A stretch of 8,692 nucleotides of DNA from an uncultured Eubacteriales bacterium (GTDB lineage: Bacteria > Bacillota > Clostridia > Oscillospirales > Acutalibacteraceae): positions 1-8,692 of the forward strand of contig CAKSDF010000079.1 of the NCBI GenBank assembly GCA_934444695.1, written 5' to 3'. The position numbers were made by a program, and so were the translations under genes. Each line of letters begins with the position of its first letter. Position 1 is the first letter of the stretch. Under the pieces are notes generated by a model. The model was given only the letters and a program-made list of their open reading frames with translations. It had not been told where the DNA came from and made no database searches. Shown here in pieces: positions 1 through 6,097 of this stretch.

Positions 1-621
1 CTCATAGGCTATGTTGGCGCTTTCCTCCGAAAGCACGCCCGAAACCACATTCCCCGCGTCGTCCTCCTCGATGAGAAGCATACCGTCGAAGAAGGTGCCC
101 AGTGCGTCGATTATGCAGTAGGCAATGGGCAGGAAAATGGCGATAAAGCTGTGTGTGTATTTTTTCTCGATCTTTTGCCCCTGCGAAAGCCTGTCCTGCT
201 TTTCGTATTTGCGCTCAAGCACCGACAGCAATATTATTCCGGCCATAATAAAGCAAACCGCAACAATCTGAAGGGAGGTCATTTCCTGGTCGAGGAAGAA
301 ATAGCACATAACCGCCGCAACCGCTCCCGAGCAGTTGCATATGGGGGTTGAAACCGACAACACAAGGTAACGAAGTCCTATGTAGCCGAGAACCATGGAA
401 AGTATGTACATACTTGAGGCGGGAAGATATGTTATCATATCCGAGAGCTTGAATTCCGCGCCCCGCAAAAGCTCCACCCCCGCGTGGATTCCCATAACAA
501 GGCCGACCGCCACGACTATCTTCCACTGGGTGTATTTTTCGTTTTTGTCCGATCCCATTTTGGTGAAAAGATCGGAGCCGCTCCAAAAGAATATTGCGAC
601 AAGCGCAAGTATAAACCACAT
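1..621 (-). CDS. DMT/EamA-like membrane permease, N-terminal part (cut by window edge)
   Basis: An open frame starts at the ATG complementary to 619-621 and stays open for 207 codons to the left edge, so the C-terminus is missing. The protein begins MWFILALVAIFFWSGSDLFT, typical of the first helix of drug/metabolite transporter (DMT) family proteins. Hydrophobic stretches lie near residues 1-15, 34-50, 63-84, 93-110, 114-134 and 157-176, with a charged loop (about 136-155) between the fourth/fifth and later helices. An acidic stretch (185-188) follows. The start is supported by AAAGGA (636-631), nine bases upstream. It follows mrnC by only 19 bases on the same strand, so it is probably the distal gene of the ribosomal-protein/obgE operon. 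The substrate cannot be told from sequence. A second, complete DMT permease lies at 4359-5279, but the two do not look like recent duplicates. Confidence 0.75.
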   Translation of the reverse strand, partial: MWFILALVAIFFWSGSDLFTKMGSDKNEKYTQWKIVVAVGLVMGIHAGVELLRGAEFKLSDMITYLPASSMYILSMVLGYIGLRYLVLSVSTPICNCSGAVAAVMCYFFLDQEMTSLQIVAVCFIMAGIILLSVLERKYEKQDRLSQGQKIEKKYTHSFIAIFLPIAYCIIDALGTFFDGMLLIEEDDAGNVVSGVLSEESANIAYE

Positions 622-640
622 AAAAATTAATCCTTTGCTA

Positions 641-1030
641 TTATTCTGATGCTATTATTCTGAAAAGTTCCGCTGCCCGCTGCTGTTGTTCAGAGAGGTA
701 CAGCCAGCCGAAAAGAGCCTCAAGTCCCGTTGCCGCGTGATAATCGGCCGACGAGGCGTTTTTGGCCGAATGGGGAGGGTGGGCATTTCTGCCCCGTTTG
801 AAAATTGCAAGTTCCTTTTCCGAAAGATAATCGGAAATTTTTTTAAAGGCCTCGGCCTGAGCCGACGCTTTGACCAGCTGCACCTTGCGGGAGTTAAGCT
901 CTCCGGCAGGGCGGTTGGCAAGGCAGGCAAGATGCTCTCTCACAAAAAGCTCATAGACCCCGTCGCCCACAAAAGCGAGGGTAAGAGGACTTAAATTGTC
1001 GGGATTGCAGTTTTCACCTAAAAGTCTCAT
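641..1030 (-). CDS. mrnC: Mini-ribonuclease III
   Basis: This 129-residue protein matches Mini-RNase III, the RNase III-like enzyme without a double-stranded-RNA-binding domain that matures 23S rRNA ends in Firmicutes. Catalytic landmarks are visible: LAFVGDGVYE with the metal-binding Asp23, an internal KRGRN segment (78-82) and the second catalytic helix LEALFGWLYL with Glu104. Length and domain order are normal for the family. An in-frame TTG lies 12 bases further upstream (1042), but the ATG at 1030 is preferred because GGGTGA (1040-1035) lies four bases before it and the product then begins like known MrnC proteins. The gene starts 13 bases after the obgE stop, so the two are very probably co-transcribed. 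Its presence here groups a 50S rRNA-processing enzyme with two 50S proteins and a 50S assembly GTPase. Confidence 0.93.
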   Translation of the reverse strand: MRLLGENCNPDNLSPLTLAFVGDGVYELFVREHLACLANRPAGELNSRKVQLVKASAQAEAFKKISDYLSEKELAIFKRGRNAHPPHSAKNASSADYHAATGLEALFGWLYLSEQQQRAAELFRIIASE

Positions 1031-1043
1031 AAATTCACCCAAA

Positions 1044-2306
1044 TCAGCTCACAAAATCAAATTCCATACCGTGTATGGAAACGGTGTCGCCGTCCTCAAC
1101 GCCCATCTTCCTAAGCTCGTCGATTATGCCGCTTTCTCTGAGCACACGCTCGAAATACTGAAGCGATTCGTAATCCTCGGGGTTGATGGTTGACATAATC
1201 TTTTCAAGCCAGGGCGCGTCGACCACGTAGACCTCGCCCTCTTTTGTTATTTCAAATTTATTGCGTGTGATCTCGGTTTCAGGCTCGGGATCGGGCTCAA
1301 AACGGGCGACCGGCGGCAGGGTGGAAAGCATGGCCGCTATTTTGTTTATAATTTCCTTTGTGCCTTCGCAAATGGGAGCGGTAAGCTCAAAAAACTCATA
1401 CCCCTTTTGTTCGACATAAGATTTGAATTTTTCTATTTGCTCGGGAGTGGCAAGGTCGCACTTGTTGCCCGCAACGATCTGCGGACGCTTCGCAAGATCC
1501 TCGCTGAACACCGCAAGCTCGCGGTTTATGGCGTCGAAATCCTCGCAAGGGTCTCTGCCTTCGCTGCCCGATACGTCAACAATGTGAAGCAGCATTCTGC
1601 ACCGCTCAACGTGGCGCAAAAACTCGTGCCCAAGTCCCACGCCCTCGCCTGCACCTTCGATAAGGCCGGGAATGTCGGCCATAACAAAGGAAGAACCTTC
1701 GGCGATTCTGACCACGCCGAGCACCGGAGAAAGGGTGGTGAAATGGTAGTTTGCGATTTTAGGTCGTGCCTCGCTGACCACCGAAACAAGGGTGGATTTT
1801 CCCACGTTTGGGAAACCAATAAGACCCACATCGGCAAGAAGCTTAAGCTCAAGCTGCACCTCTTTTTCCTCGCCGACAACGCCGCTTTTGGCAAAACGGG
1901 GAGCCTGACGTGTGGGAGTGGCAAAATGGCTGTTTCCCCAGCCGCCTCTGCCGCCCTTTGCGACCACTGCGGGAGTATCGTCCGATACATCGGCAAGAAG
2001 CCGTCCGCTTTCGGCATCCTTAACAAGGGTGCCACGGGGTACGCGGATTATAAGATCGGCGCCGTTTTTACCGAAACAGCGTTTTCCGCCGCCGGGCTGG
2101 CCGTTTTCGGCAGTATATTTTCTTTTATAGCGGAAATCCGCAAGGGTCGAGAGGTTGTCGTCGGGGACAAAAACGATGTTTCCGCCCTTTCCGCCGTCCC
2201 CTCCGTCGGGACCGCCGGCCGCAACATATTTCTCACGCCTAAAGGAGACTGCACCGTTGCCGCCATCCCCTGCGCGGATCTTGATTTTTGCAATATCTAT
2301 AAACAT
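1044..2306 (-). CDS. obgE: Obg family GTPase
   Basis: This 420-residue protein has the full Obg architecture. The glycine-rich Obg fold (about 1-158) contains the GGxGG-type repeats near 13-42 and 118-124. The G domain (about 159-332) has the P-loop GFPNVGKST (164-172), switch I FTTLSPVLG (189-197), G3 DIPGLIEGA (211-219) and G4 NKCD (281-284). A C-terminal OCT domain (about 345-420) ends in the usual DGDTVSIHGMEFDF. Obg is an essential GTPase that binds the 50S subunit, takes part in its late assembly, and is linked to stress and (p)ppGpp responses. The ATG is preceded by AAAGG (2320-2316) with nine bases spacing. In Bacillus subtilis obg follows rpmA with spo0B between them; here spo0B is absent, as expected for Clostridia. 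The hairpin at 2335-2370 may reduce read-through from rpmA. Confidence 0.97.
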   Translation of the reverse strand: MFIDIAKIKIRAGDGGNGAVSFRREKYVAAGGPDGGDGGKGGNIVFVPDDNLSTLADFRYKRKYTAENGQPGGGKRCFGKNGADLIIRVPRGTLVKDAESGRLLADVSDDTPAVVAKGGRGGWGNSHFATPTRQAPRFAKSGVVGEEKEVQLELKLLADVGLIGFPNVGKSTLVSVVSEARPKIANYHFTTLSPVLGVVRIAEGSSFVMADIPGLIEGAGEGVGLGHEFLRHVERCRMLLHIVDVSGSEGRDPCEDFDAINRELAVFSEDLAKRPQIVAGNKCDLATPEQIEKFKSYVEQKGYEFFELTAPICEGTKEIINKIAAMLSTLPPVARFEPDPEPETEITRNKFEITKEGEVYVVDAPWLEKIMSTINPEDYESLQYFERVLRESGIIDELRKMGVEDGDTVSIHGMEFDFVS

Positions 2307-2325
2307 TTTTATTTACCTTTCGGGC

Positions 2326-2370
2326 AAAACAAAAGGGCGAAAACACAGGAAAAAATCCCTTTTTTCGCCC
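2326..2370 (-). terminator. Hairpin with T-runs between rpmA and obgE (attenuator-like terminator)
   Basis: Read on the minus strand, GGGCGAAAA (2370-2362) pairs perfectly with TTTTCGCCC (2343-2335), with a possible small GGA/TCC inner stem. The hairpin is followed by TTTT, a G and TTTT. This resembles a factor-independent terminator. It lies 20 bases after the rpmA stop and only 15 bases before the obgE ribosome binding site. No good promoter was seen between hairpin and obgE, so partial termination or an RNA processing/stability role is more likely than a full stop. Confidence 0.6.
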
Positions 2371-2390
2371 AAAAGTTTACTCAACAAAAA

Positions 2391-2675
2391 TTATTGTTCG
2401 ACAGCGTAAACACTGACGCGCTTGCGATCACGGCCAACGCGCTCGAACTTAACCTTTCCGTCGATGAGGGCAAAAAGGGTATCATCCGAACCACGGCCGA
2501 CGTTTTCGCCTGCATGGATGTGGGTGCCTCTCTGGCGGATGAGGATGTTACCGGCGGTAACAAACTGGCCGTCGCCTTTTTTAAGACCGAGACGCTTGGA
2601 TTCGGAATCACGGCCGTTCTTGGTAGAACCAACGCCCTTTTTATGAGCGAAAAGCTGAATATTTACATTAAACAT
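2391..2675 (-). CDS. rpmA: 50S ribosomal protein L27 with cleavable N-terminal extension
   Basis: This 94-residue protein is clearly L27, with STKNGRDSESKRLG (17-30), FVTAGNILIRQRGT (38-51) and GENVGRGSDDTLFA (56-69). It carries the Firmicutes-type leader MFNVNIQLF before AHKKG. In Staphylococcus aureus the equivalent extension is removed by the protease Prp, and the mature N-terminus then reaches the peptidyl-transferase centre; here cleavage is predicted between Phe9 and Ala10. The protease gene lies directly upstream and overlaps by eight bases: ATG TTT AA is shared with the last codons and stop of prp. A strong AGGAGG (2689-2684), eight bases before the start, is embedded in prp codons. 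This allows high L27 synthesis despite a weakly translated upstream gene. Confidence 0.98.
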   Translation of the reverse strand: MFNVNIQLFAHKKGVGSTKNGRDSESKRLGLKKGDGQFVTAGNILIRQRGTHIHAGENVGRGSDDTLFALIDGKVKFERVGRDRKRVSVYAVEQ

Positions 2676-3000
2676 TGTTTTTTCCTCCTGTTGAATTTAA
2701 AATGCAAAGGCGAAAATTTTCCGGGTACTGACGCTGTATGTCGGTCAGTTGAAATTCAAGGGCGGTAAGCACCTTTTCCGAAAGGTCGCTGACCTTTTCG
2801 ATATAAACGGTCATTTTGCCTTCGCCTATATTTATTTTTGCGTTTTTATCATCCAAGGAAAGGGTGTTTGCCGCAAGGTAGGCGGCCGATGACAGCGCCG
2901 CGCAGACAATGTCGCTGCCTTCACTTCCGTGACCGGCGTGTCCGCAAAGGGTAAACCCCTTAAAAAGCCCGCTTTCCTTGGAAAAAACTGCGGTGGTCAT
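2668..3000 (-). CDS. prp: Ribosomal-processing cysteine protease Prp (YsxB family)
   Basis: This 110-residue protein belongs to the Prp/YsxB family, the cysteine protease that removes the N-terminal extension of L27. The family's catalytic dyad is present: His21 in GHAGHG and Cys33 in SDIVCAALSS, 12 residues apart as in characterised Prp. The gene sits between rplU and rpmA, the conserved Firmicutes order. Its ATG overlaps the rplU stop by one base (TAATG), and no recognisable Shine-Dalgarno precedes it, so translation probably depends on termination-reinitiation after rplU. That would keep the protease well below the level of its ribosomal-protein substrate. Its 3' end overlaps the rpmA start. 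Confidence 0.95.
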   Translation of the reverse strand: MTTAVFSKESGLFKGFTLCGHAGHGSEGSDIVCAALSSAAYLAANTLSLDDKNAKINIGEGKMTVYIEKVSDLSEKVLTALEFQLTDIQRQYPENFRLCILNSTGGKNNV

Positions 3001-3314
3001 TATTTAACGCCGTTGATGGAAACGATTTCAACCTTGGTGTAGGGCTGACGATGACCCATTTTTCTCTTTTCGTTTTTCTTGGGCTTGTAGGTGAAAACGG
3101 TGATCTTCTTGCCCTTGCCGTTTTTAACGACCTTACCTTCAACGGGAATGTCGAGGGTGGGGGCGCCGACCTGAACTCCGTTATCGTCACAGAAGGCGAG
3201 AACCTTGTCGAACTTTACGGTTTCCTCTGCTTCGGCATTAAGCTTTTCGATGTAAATAACGTCGCCGTTAGATACCTTGTACTGCTTTCCGCCGGTTTCA
3301 ATGATTGCGTACAT
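3000..3314 (-). CDS. rplU: 50S ribosomal protein L21
   Basis: This 104-residue protein is L21, which binds 23S rRNA in the large subunit. It shows the N-terminal YAIIETGGKQYKV segment (2-14) and the C-terminal signature region around KPKKNEKRKMGHRQPYTKVEI (77-97). The length is normal for the family. TGGAG (3328-3324) precedes the ATG by nine bases. It is the first gene of the minus-strand operon, downstream of a near-consensus promoter and a leader of roughly 100 bases able to fold into stable hairpins, a usual place for ribosomal-protein feedback control. The stop codon overlaps the start of prp. Confidence 0.98.
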   Translation of the reverse strand: MYAIIETGGKQYKVSNGDVIYIEKLNAEAEETVKFDKVLAFCDDNGVQVGAPTLDIPVEGKVVKNGKGKKITVFTYKPKKNEKRKMGHRQPYTKVEIVSINGVK

Positions 3315-3415
3315 TTTTTAAAACTCCAATACAATAGACTCGCTGTCAGCCGGGGCGGAAAACTTCTCTTATGGTGATTTTTGCGCAGCAAAAACCACCG
3401 CCCGTAACAAGCGGC
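3315..3415 (-). ncRNA. Structured 5' leader of rplU (candidate L21 leader)
   Basis: The untranslated leader between promoter and rplU can form a hairpin of about 12 base pairs: GCAAAAACC-type arm 3388-3399 against 3373-3384, with a three-base GCA/TGC loop and one G-T pair. A longer-range GGGCGG/CCGCCC pairing (3398-3403 with 3353-3358) encloses it and competes for its basal two bases. A structured L21 leader is known upstream of rplU-ysxB-rpmA in low-GC Gram-positives. Position and operon fit that family, but I could not test the consensus, so the family assignment is an inference. Confidence 0.5.
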
Positions 3416-3422
3416 CTTGTTA
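3405..3422. repeat. Perfect inverted repeat at the rplU transcription start
   Basis: TAACAAG and CTTGTTA form seven-base arms around a CGGC loop. The site touches the -10 box of the rplU promoter and spans its predicted start of transcription near 3415. Only part would therefore be in the RNA, and a DNA-level protein site is as likely as an RNA hairpin. Confidence 0.45.
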
Positions 3423-3450
3423 GTGTAACATAAACCGAGGCTTTTGTCAA
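3422..3450 (-). promoter_or_regulatory. Promoter of the rplU-prp-rpmA operon
   Basis: On the minus strand a perfect -35 TTGACA (3450-3445) is followed by a 17-base spacer and the -10 TACACT (3427-3422, four of six consensus bases). Transcription would start near 3415, giving a leader of about 100 bases before rplU. Confidence 0.8.
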
Positions 3451-3488
3451 GAAAAATTATCCCCACCGCCGAATTTTGCCCTTTTCCA

Positions 3489-3517
3489 TTGACTTGAAGG
3501 CTAAAATGTCTTATTAT
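3489..3517 (+). promoter_or_regulatory. Promoter of the PHP-domain gene
   Basis: TTGACT (3489-3494) and TATTAT (3512-3517) are separated by exactly 17 bases, each matching five of six consensus positions. The start would be near 3524, about 48 bases before the ATG. It is divergent from the rplU promoter, with 38 bases between the two -35 boxes. Confidence 0.8.
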
Positions 3518-3571
3518 ATGTATGTTTTTTAGAGTTTCTTTTAACCGAAAACATCTTTGGAGGGATAGCAT

Positions 3572-4300
3572 ATGTATCTTTACGAAACCCATTGTCACAC
3601 AAACGAAGCCAGTGCCTGCGCCGTTAATTCCGGCCCCGAAATGGTGAGGGCATATAAGGCCGGCGGCTATGCCGGAATAATGGTCACAAACCACTTCTGG
3701 CGAGGAAACAACTGCATCGACCAAAGCCTTCCCTGGGAGCAGTGGGTAAGAGGATACTGCGCCGGATACCGCGCCGCCAAGGAGGAAGGCGACAAGATAG
3801 GTCTTTCGGTGTTTTTCGGACTGGAGACCAACTTTAAGGCCACCGAGTTTCTCGTTTACGGCATCGACGAGCAGTGGCTTATAAACCACCCCGAGATAAA
3901 GACCGACTCGGTGGAGGAGCAGTATAAAATAATCAAAAATGCAGGGGGTATGGTGGTGCACGCCCATCCCTTCAGAATAGTCAAAGGTATTGTCGAGGAG
4001 GTAAGGCTGTACCCCGAGTTTGTCGATGCGGTCGAAAGCCGCAACGCTTCCCATTCCAATCCCCATTGCCACAAGCCTCAAAGTATTCCTCAGTTTGATA
4101 TCGACGCCGTCAAATATGCCGAAAAATACAATCTTCCCCAAACGGCGGGAAGCGACAATCACGACACCAATATGCTCGGCGGCGGCATTGCCGTCGATAA
4201 GCCCTTTGAAACGGTTTTCGATTATATGGACACCCTTTTAAACAGACGACCCTACACCCTTTTTGACGGAAGCGAAAACAGCTATCCGCAGAATTTTTGA
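3572..4300 (+). CDS. PHP-domain metal-dependent phosphoesterase-like protein
   Basis: This 242-residue protein belongs to the PHP superfamily (polymerase and histidinol phosphatase), hydrolases that hold up to three divalent metals. Expected metal-ligand motifs occur in order: HCH (His7, His9) after the first strand, TNHF (His41), GLETN (Glu85), HAHPFR (His130, His132) and GSDNH (Asp195, His197). The protein is about the length of one PHP domain with no added domain and no signal peptide, so it should be a cytosolic single-domain enzyme. GGAGGG (3559-3564) lies seven bases before the ATG. Characterised small relatives include nucleoside-phosphate and histidinol-phosphate phosphatases, but the substrate cannot be assigned here. 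The following permease starts within 60 bases without an obvious terminator, so they may be co-transcribed. Confidence 0.85.
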   Translation: MYLYETHCHTNEASACAVNSGPEMVRAYKAGGYAGIMVTNHFWRGNNCIDQSLPWEQWVRGYCAGYRAAKEEGDKIGLSVFFGLETNFKATEFLVYGIDEQWLINHPEIKTDSVEEQYKIIKNAGGMVVHAHPFRIVKGIVEEVRLYPEFVDAVESRNASHSNPHCHKPQSIPQFDIDAVKYAEKYNLPQTAGSDNHDTNMLGGGIAVDKPFETVFDYMDTLLNRRPYTLFDGSENSYPQNF

Positions 4301-4321
4301 GATCATAGAAATTTAACTTTC

Positions 4322-4337
4322 GGGAGGAATTATTATA
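4322..4337 (+). promoter_or_regulatory. Shine-Dalgarno in front of an ATA codon (start-site question)
   Basis: GGGAGG (4322-4327) is an excellent ribosome binding site. The in-frame codon at ideal distance (4335-4337, seven bases) is ATA, and the one before is ATT (4332-4334). The first ATG is 31 bases away at 4359. Translation may begin at a non-canonical codon, or an original ATG has mutated at base 4337. Confidence 0.5.
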
Positions 4338-4358
4338 TCTACCGCATCAACCAAAAAA

Positions 4359-5279
4359 ATGCTCGGCAACGTCCTTCTTGCCCTTGCAGCTTTTATATGG
4401 GGTACATCCTTTGTGGCTCAGAGCGAAAGCGTGGGACTGGTCGAGCCGTTCACTTTTAACGGAGTGAGAATGCTCATCGGCTCGGTTTGTATACTGCCGG
4501 TGGCGCTTATCTCCTCACGCACGCCCAAAAATGCGGCCGACGGCCCTGTAGGACACCGCAGGCCCAATAAAACTGTGGTTATCGGAGGACTTGTGTGCGG
4601 CGCGGTCATTTTTGTGGCGGCAAATTTGCAGCAGTTCGGAATCGAAAACGGAACAACCGCCGGAAAATCGGGCTTTATAACCGCCCTTTATGTGGTTATG
4701 GTGCCTGTTGTCAGCATCTTTCTTAAAAGAAAACCGCCCAAAACCATATGGATAGGCATTGTGCTTGCCGTGACGGGACTGTATCTACTCTGCGTCAAAA
4801 CAGGAGAAGGAAGCGCCATATGCACAGGCGATATCATAACCCTCTTTTGCGCCATGGCATTTACCGGTCATATCCTCGTGATAGATCATTTTTCACCTAT
4901 GGTAAACGGGGTGTGGATGTCCTGCATTCAGTTTTTTGTGGGCGGTCTTTTGTCGACCGTGTGTATGTTCATATTTGAGCAGCCTTCCATGCAGAGTATA
5001 CTTTCGGCCGCCTTGCCAATACTTTATTCGGGCGTTTTGAGCAGCGGCGTCGCCTATACCCTGCAGATAGTCGGCCAAAAATATACCGACCCCACCGTCG
5101 CTTCTCTCATAATGTGTATGGAATCGGTTTTTGCCGTGCTTTCGGGGTGGATCATTTTGGGAGACGATTTGGGGGCAAGGGAAATTGTCGGCTGCGTGCT
5201 TATGTTTGCGGCAATTTTGCTGGCTCAGATACCCGATGAAAAAATCAATTTAAAAAAATCCAAAAAGCAATTGCTTTAA
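4359..5279 (+). CDS. EamA/DMT-family permease
   Basis: This protein of 306 residues (from the ATG) has the ten-helix, two-repeat design of the drug/metabolite transporter superfamily. EamA repeat one is about 1-147, opening with LLALAAFIWGTSFVAQ and closing with AVTGLYLLCVKTG; repeat two is about 155-290 and includes SSGVAYTLQIVGQKY (228-242) and PTVASLIMCMESVFAVLSGW (245-264). A lysine-rich cytoplasmic tail ends the protein. The substrate is unknown; family members export amino acids, metabolites or drugs. The start is uncertain: the only good Shine-Dalgarno lies 31 bases upstream and faces an ATA codon at 4335. Use of that codon would add STASTKK before Met. The gene follows the PHP gene closely and may share its transcript. 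Confidence 0.88.
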   Translation: MLGNVLLALAAFIWGTSFVAQSESVGLVEPFTFNGVRMLIGSVCILPVALISSRTPKNAADGPVGHRRPNKTVVIGGLVCGAVIFVAANLQQFGIENGTTAGKSGFITALYVVMVPVVSIFLKRKPPKTIWIGIVLAVTGLYLLCVKTGEGSAICTGDIITLFCAMAFTGHILVIDHFSPMVNGVWMSCIQFFVGGLLSTVCMFIFEQPSMQSILSAALPILYSGVLSSGVAYTLQIVGQKYTDPTVASLIMCMESVFAVLSGWIILGDDLGAREIVGCVLMFAAILLAQIPDEKINLKKSKKQLL

Positions 5280-5299
5280 GGGGAAAAATAGTGTATAAT
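5271..5299 (+). promoter_or_regulatory. Promoter of the lipoprotein gene
   Basis: A perfect TATAAT (5294-5299) follows a weak TTGCTT (5271-5276) with a 17-base spacer. The -35 lies inside the last codons of the permease gene. Transcription would start about 24 bases before the lipoprotein ATG, giving a short leader that holds only the AAAGGAG binding site. Confidence 0.65.
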
Positions 5300-5328
5300 C
5301 ATTTTGATTGATAAAAGGAGTGAATATA

Positions 5329-5931
5329 ATGAAAAAAATAACAGCACTTATTCTTGCAGTTCTTATGGTCGTAGCCTTCTCGGCCTGTAAAAAGAAAACC
5401 GAAACCGGCACCGACGGCCAGTCTAACACCGATACTTCCGCTTCGGCATCGGCATCTGCAACGGCAGACGCGTCGAATGCAGGTACACAGGACGGTCAGA
5501 ACGGCACCGAGGGCGGAAATGCAGAATCCTTTGTTGCTCCCGAGTTTACCATCGGTTCTGAAAACAAAACAGCCAAGGCCGGCGAGGATATCGAAGTACC
5601 CTTGAGCGTTTCGGCCGATTCCACCATCGCTGCCATCGGACTGAGCATTTCATACGACACCGATAAACTTGAGTTTTCGAGCTTCAGCGGAAACAACGAA
5701 ATTTTTATGGCAGCATCCAACGAGCCCGAAACCGGCACCATTCTCATTTCTATGGTCAGCACCGACGCAAAATCGGTAACCTCGGCCGTGGATCTCGGAA
5801 CACTCAAGTTCAAGGCTAAGGACGGCACATCGGGAGAGAGCAAGCTTAACATTTCCTGCACCAGCTGCTGCGATGAAAATTCCAACGAGCTTCATCCCAC
5901 ATTCAACGATCCGGTTATAACCATCGGCTAA
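5329..5931 (+). CDS. Lipoprotein with a single cohesin-like domain
   Basis: This 200-residue protein starts with a lipoprotein signal (MKKITALILAVLMVVAFSAC) whose predicted lipidated Cys20 is followed by lysines. A low-complexity linker (about 21-68) rich in Ser, Thr, Ala, Asp and Gly comes next. A domain of about 130 residues (70-200) resembles cohesins: AKAGEDIEVPLSV, then AAIGLSISYDTDKLEF (101-116), a GTLKFKAK strand (157-164) and a closing PVITIG. Cohesins bind dockerins in cellulosomes, but cohesin-like folds also occur in other surface proteins. A lone membrane-anchored copy could be a surface receptor or a plain beta-sandwich. A Cys pair (Cys180-Cys181) near Cys177 is unusual. AAAGGAG (5314-5320) fixes the ATG; an upstream in-frame TTG at 5308 is rejected because it would put the binding site inside the gene. 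Confidence 0.8.
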   Translation: MKKITALILAVLMVVAFSACKKKTETGTDGQSNTDTSASASASATADASNAGTQDGQNGTEGGNAESFVAPEFTIGSENKTAKAGEDIEVPLSVSADSTIAAIGLSISYDTDKLEFSSFSGNNEIFMAASNEPETGTILISMVSTDAKSVTSAVDLGTLKFKAKDGTSGESKLNISCTSCCDENSNELHPTFNDPVITIG

Positions 5932-6066
5932 ATTGCCCGTTACAACAGCCGGTCAAATCAACAGGTCAAGTTAAATTGCGGAGCGGCAATTCGTTTGAGG
6001 GACAGAAAGGGCAGATTGATGCCGATCTTTTGAAACTGTCTGAAAAACGATTTTCCGCAAACCGCT
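5932..6066. other. Intergenic stretch without a clear gene
   Basis: No supported coding frame was seen. A six-base inverted repeat AATTGC/GCAATT (5974-5979, 5986-5991) around GGAGCG has no T-run on either side, so it is a poor terminator. Where transcription of the lipoprotein gene ends is not evident. Confidence 0.5.
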
Positions 6067-6072
6067 TATAAT
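6067..6072 (+). promoter_or_regulatory. Likely -10 box for the dehydrogenase-transaldolase unit
   Basis: A perfect TATAAT lies 38 bases before the ATG at 6111. No good -35 hexamer is present at 16-18 bases upstream, so the promoter may need an activator, which fits the palindromes immediately downstream. Confidence 0.5.
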
Positions 6073-6077
6073 ACCAA

Positions 6078-6097
6078 TTTAAAAATCAATTTTTAAA
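6078..6097. repeat. 20-bp near-perfect palindrome in the dehydrogenase leader (operator candidate)
   Basis: TTTAAAAAT and ATTTTTAAA are perfect nine-base arms around CA. The site begins five bases after the -10 box, so it covers the predicted start of transcription. This is a typical place for a repressor site. It overlaps the next inverted repeat. Confidence 0.6.

Noticed and set aside
1407..2768. Long plus-strand open frame (453 codons) opposite obgE, rpmA and prp
   Set aside because: It is antisense to three certain genes, its translation shows no recognisable family, and it results from codon bias of the true strand.
3215..4162. Minus-strand open frame (315 codons) spanning the rplU start and the PHP gene
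   Set aside because: It crosses the divergent promoter region, overlaps rplU in another frame and lies antisense to the PHP gene with its conserved metal motifs.
5440..5464. Hexamer-like tandem repeat (TCGGCA type) in the lipoprotein gene
   Set aside because: The few degenerate units encode the Ser-Ala linker. This is low complexity of the protein rather than a separate repeat element.
5974..5991. Inverted repeat AATTGC/GCAATT as terminator of the lipoprotein gene
   Set aside because: The stem is only six bases with two G-C pairs and no T-run follows in either direction.
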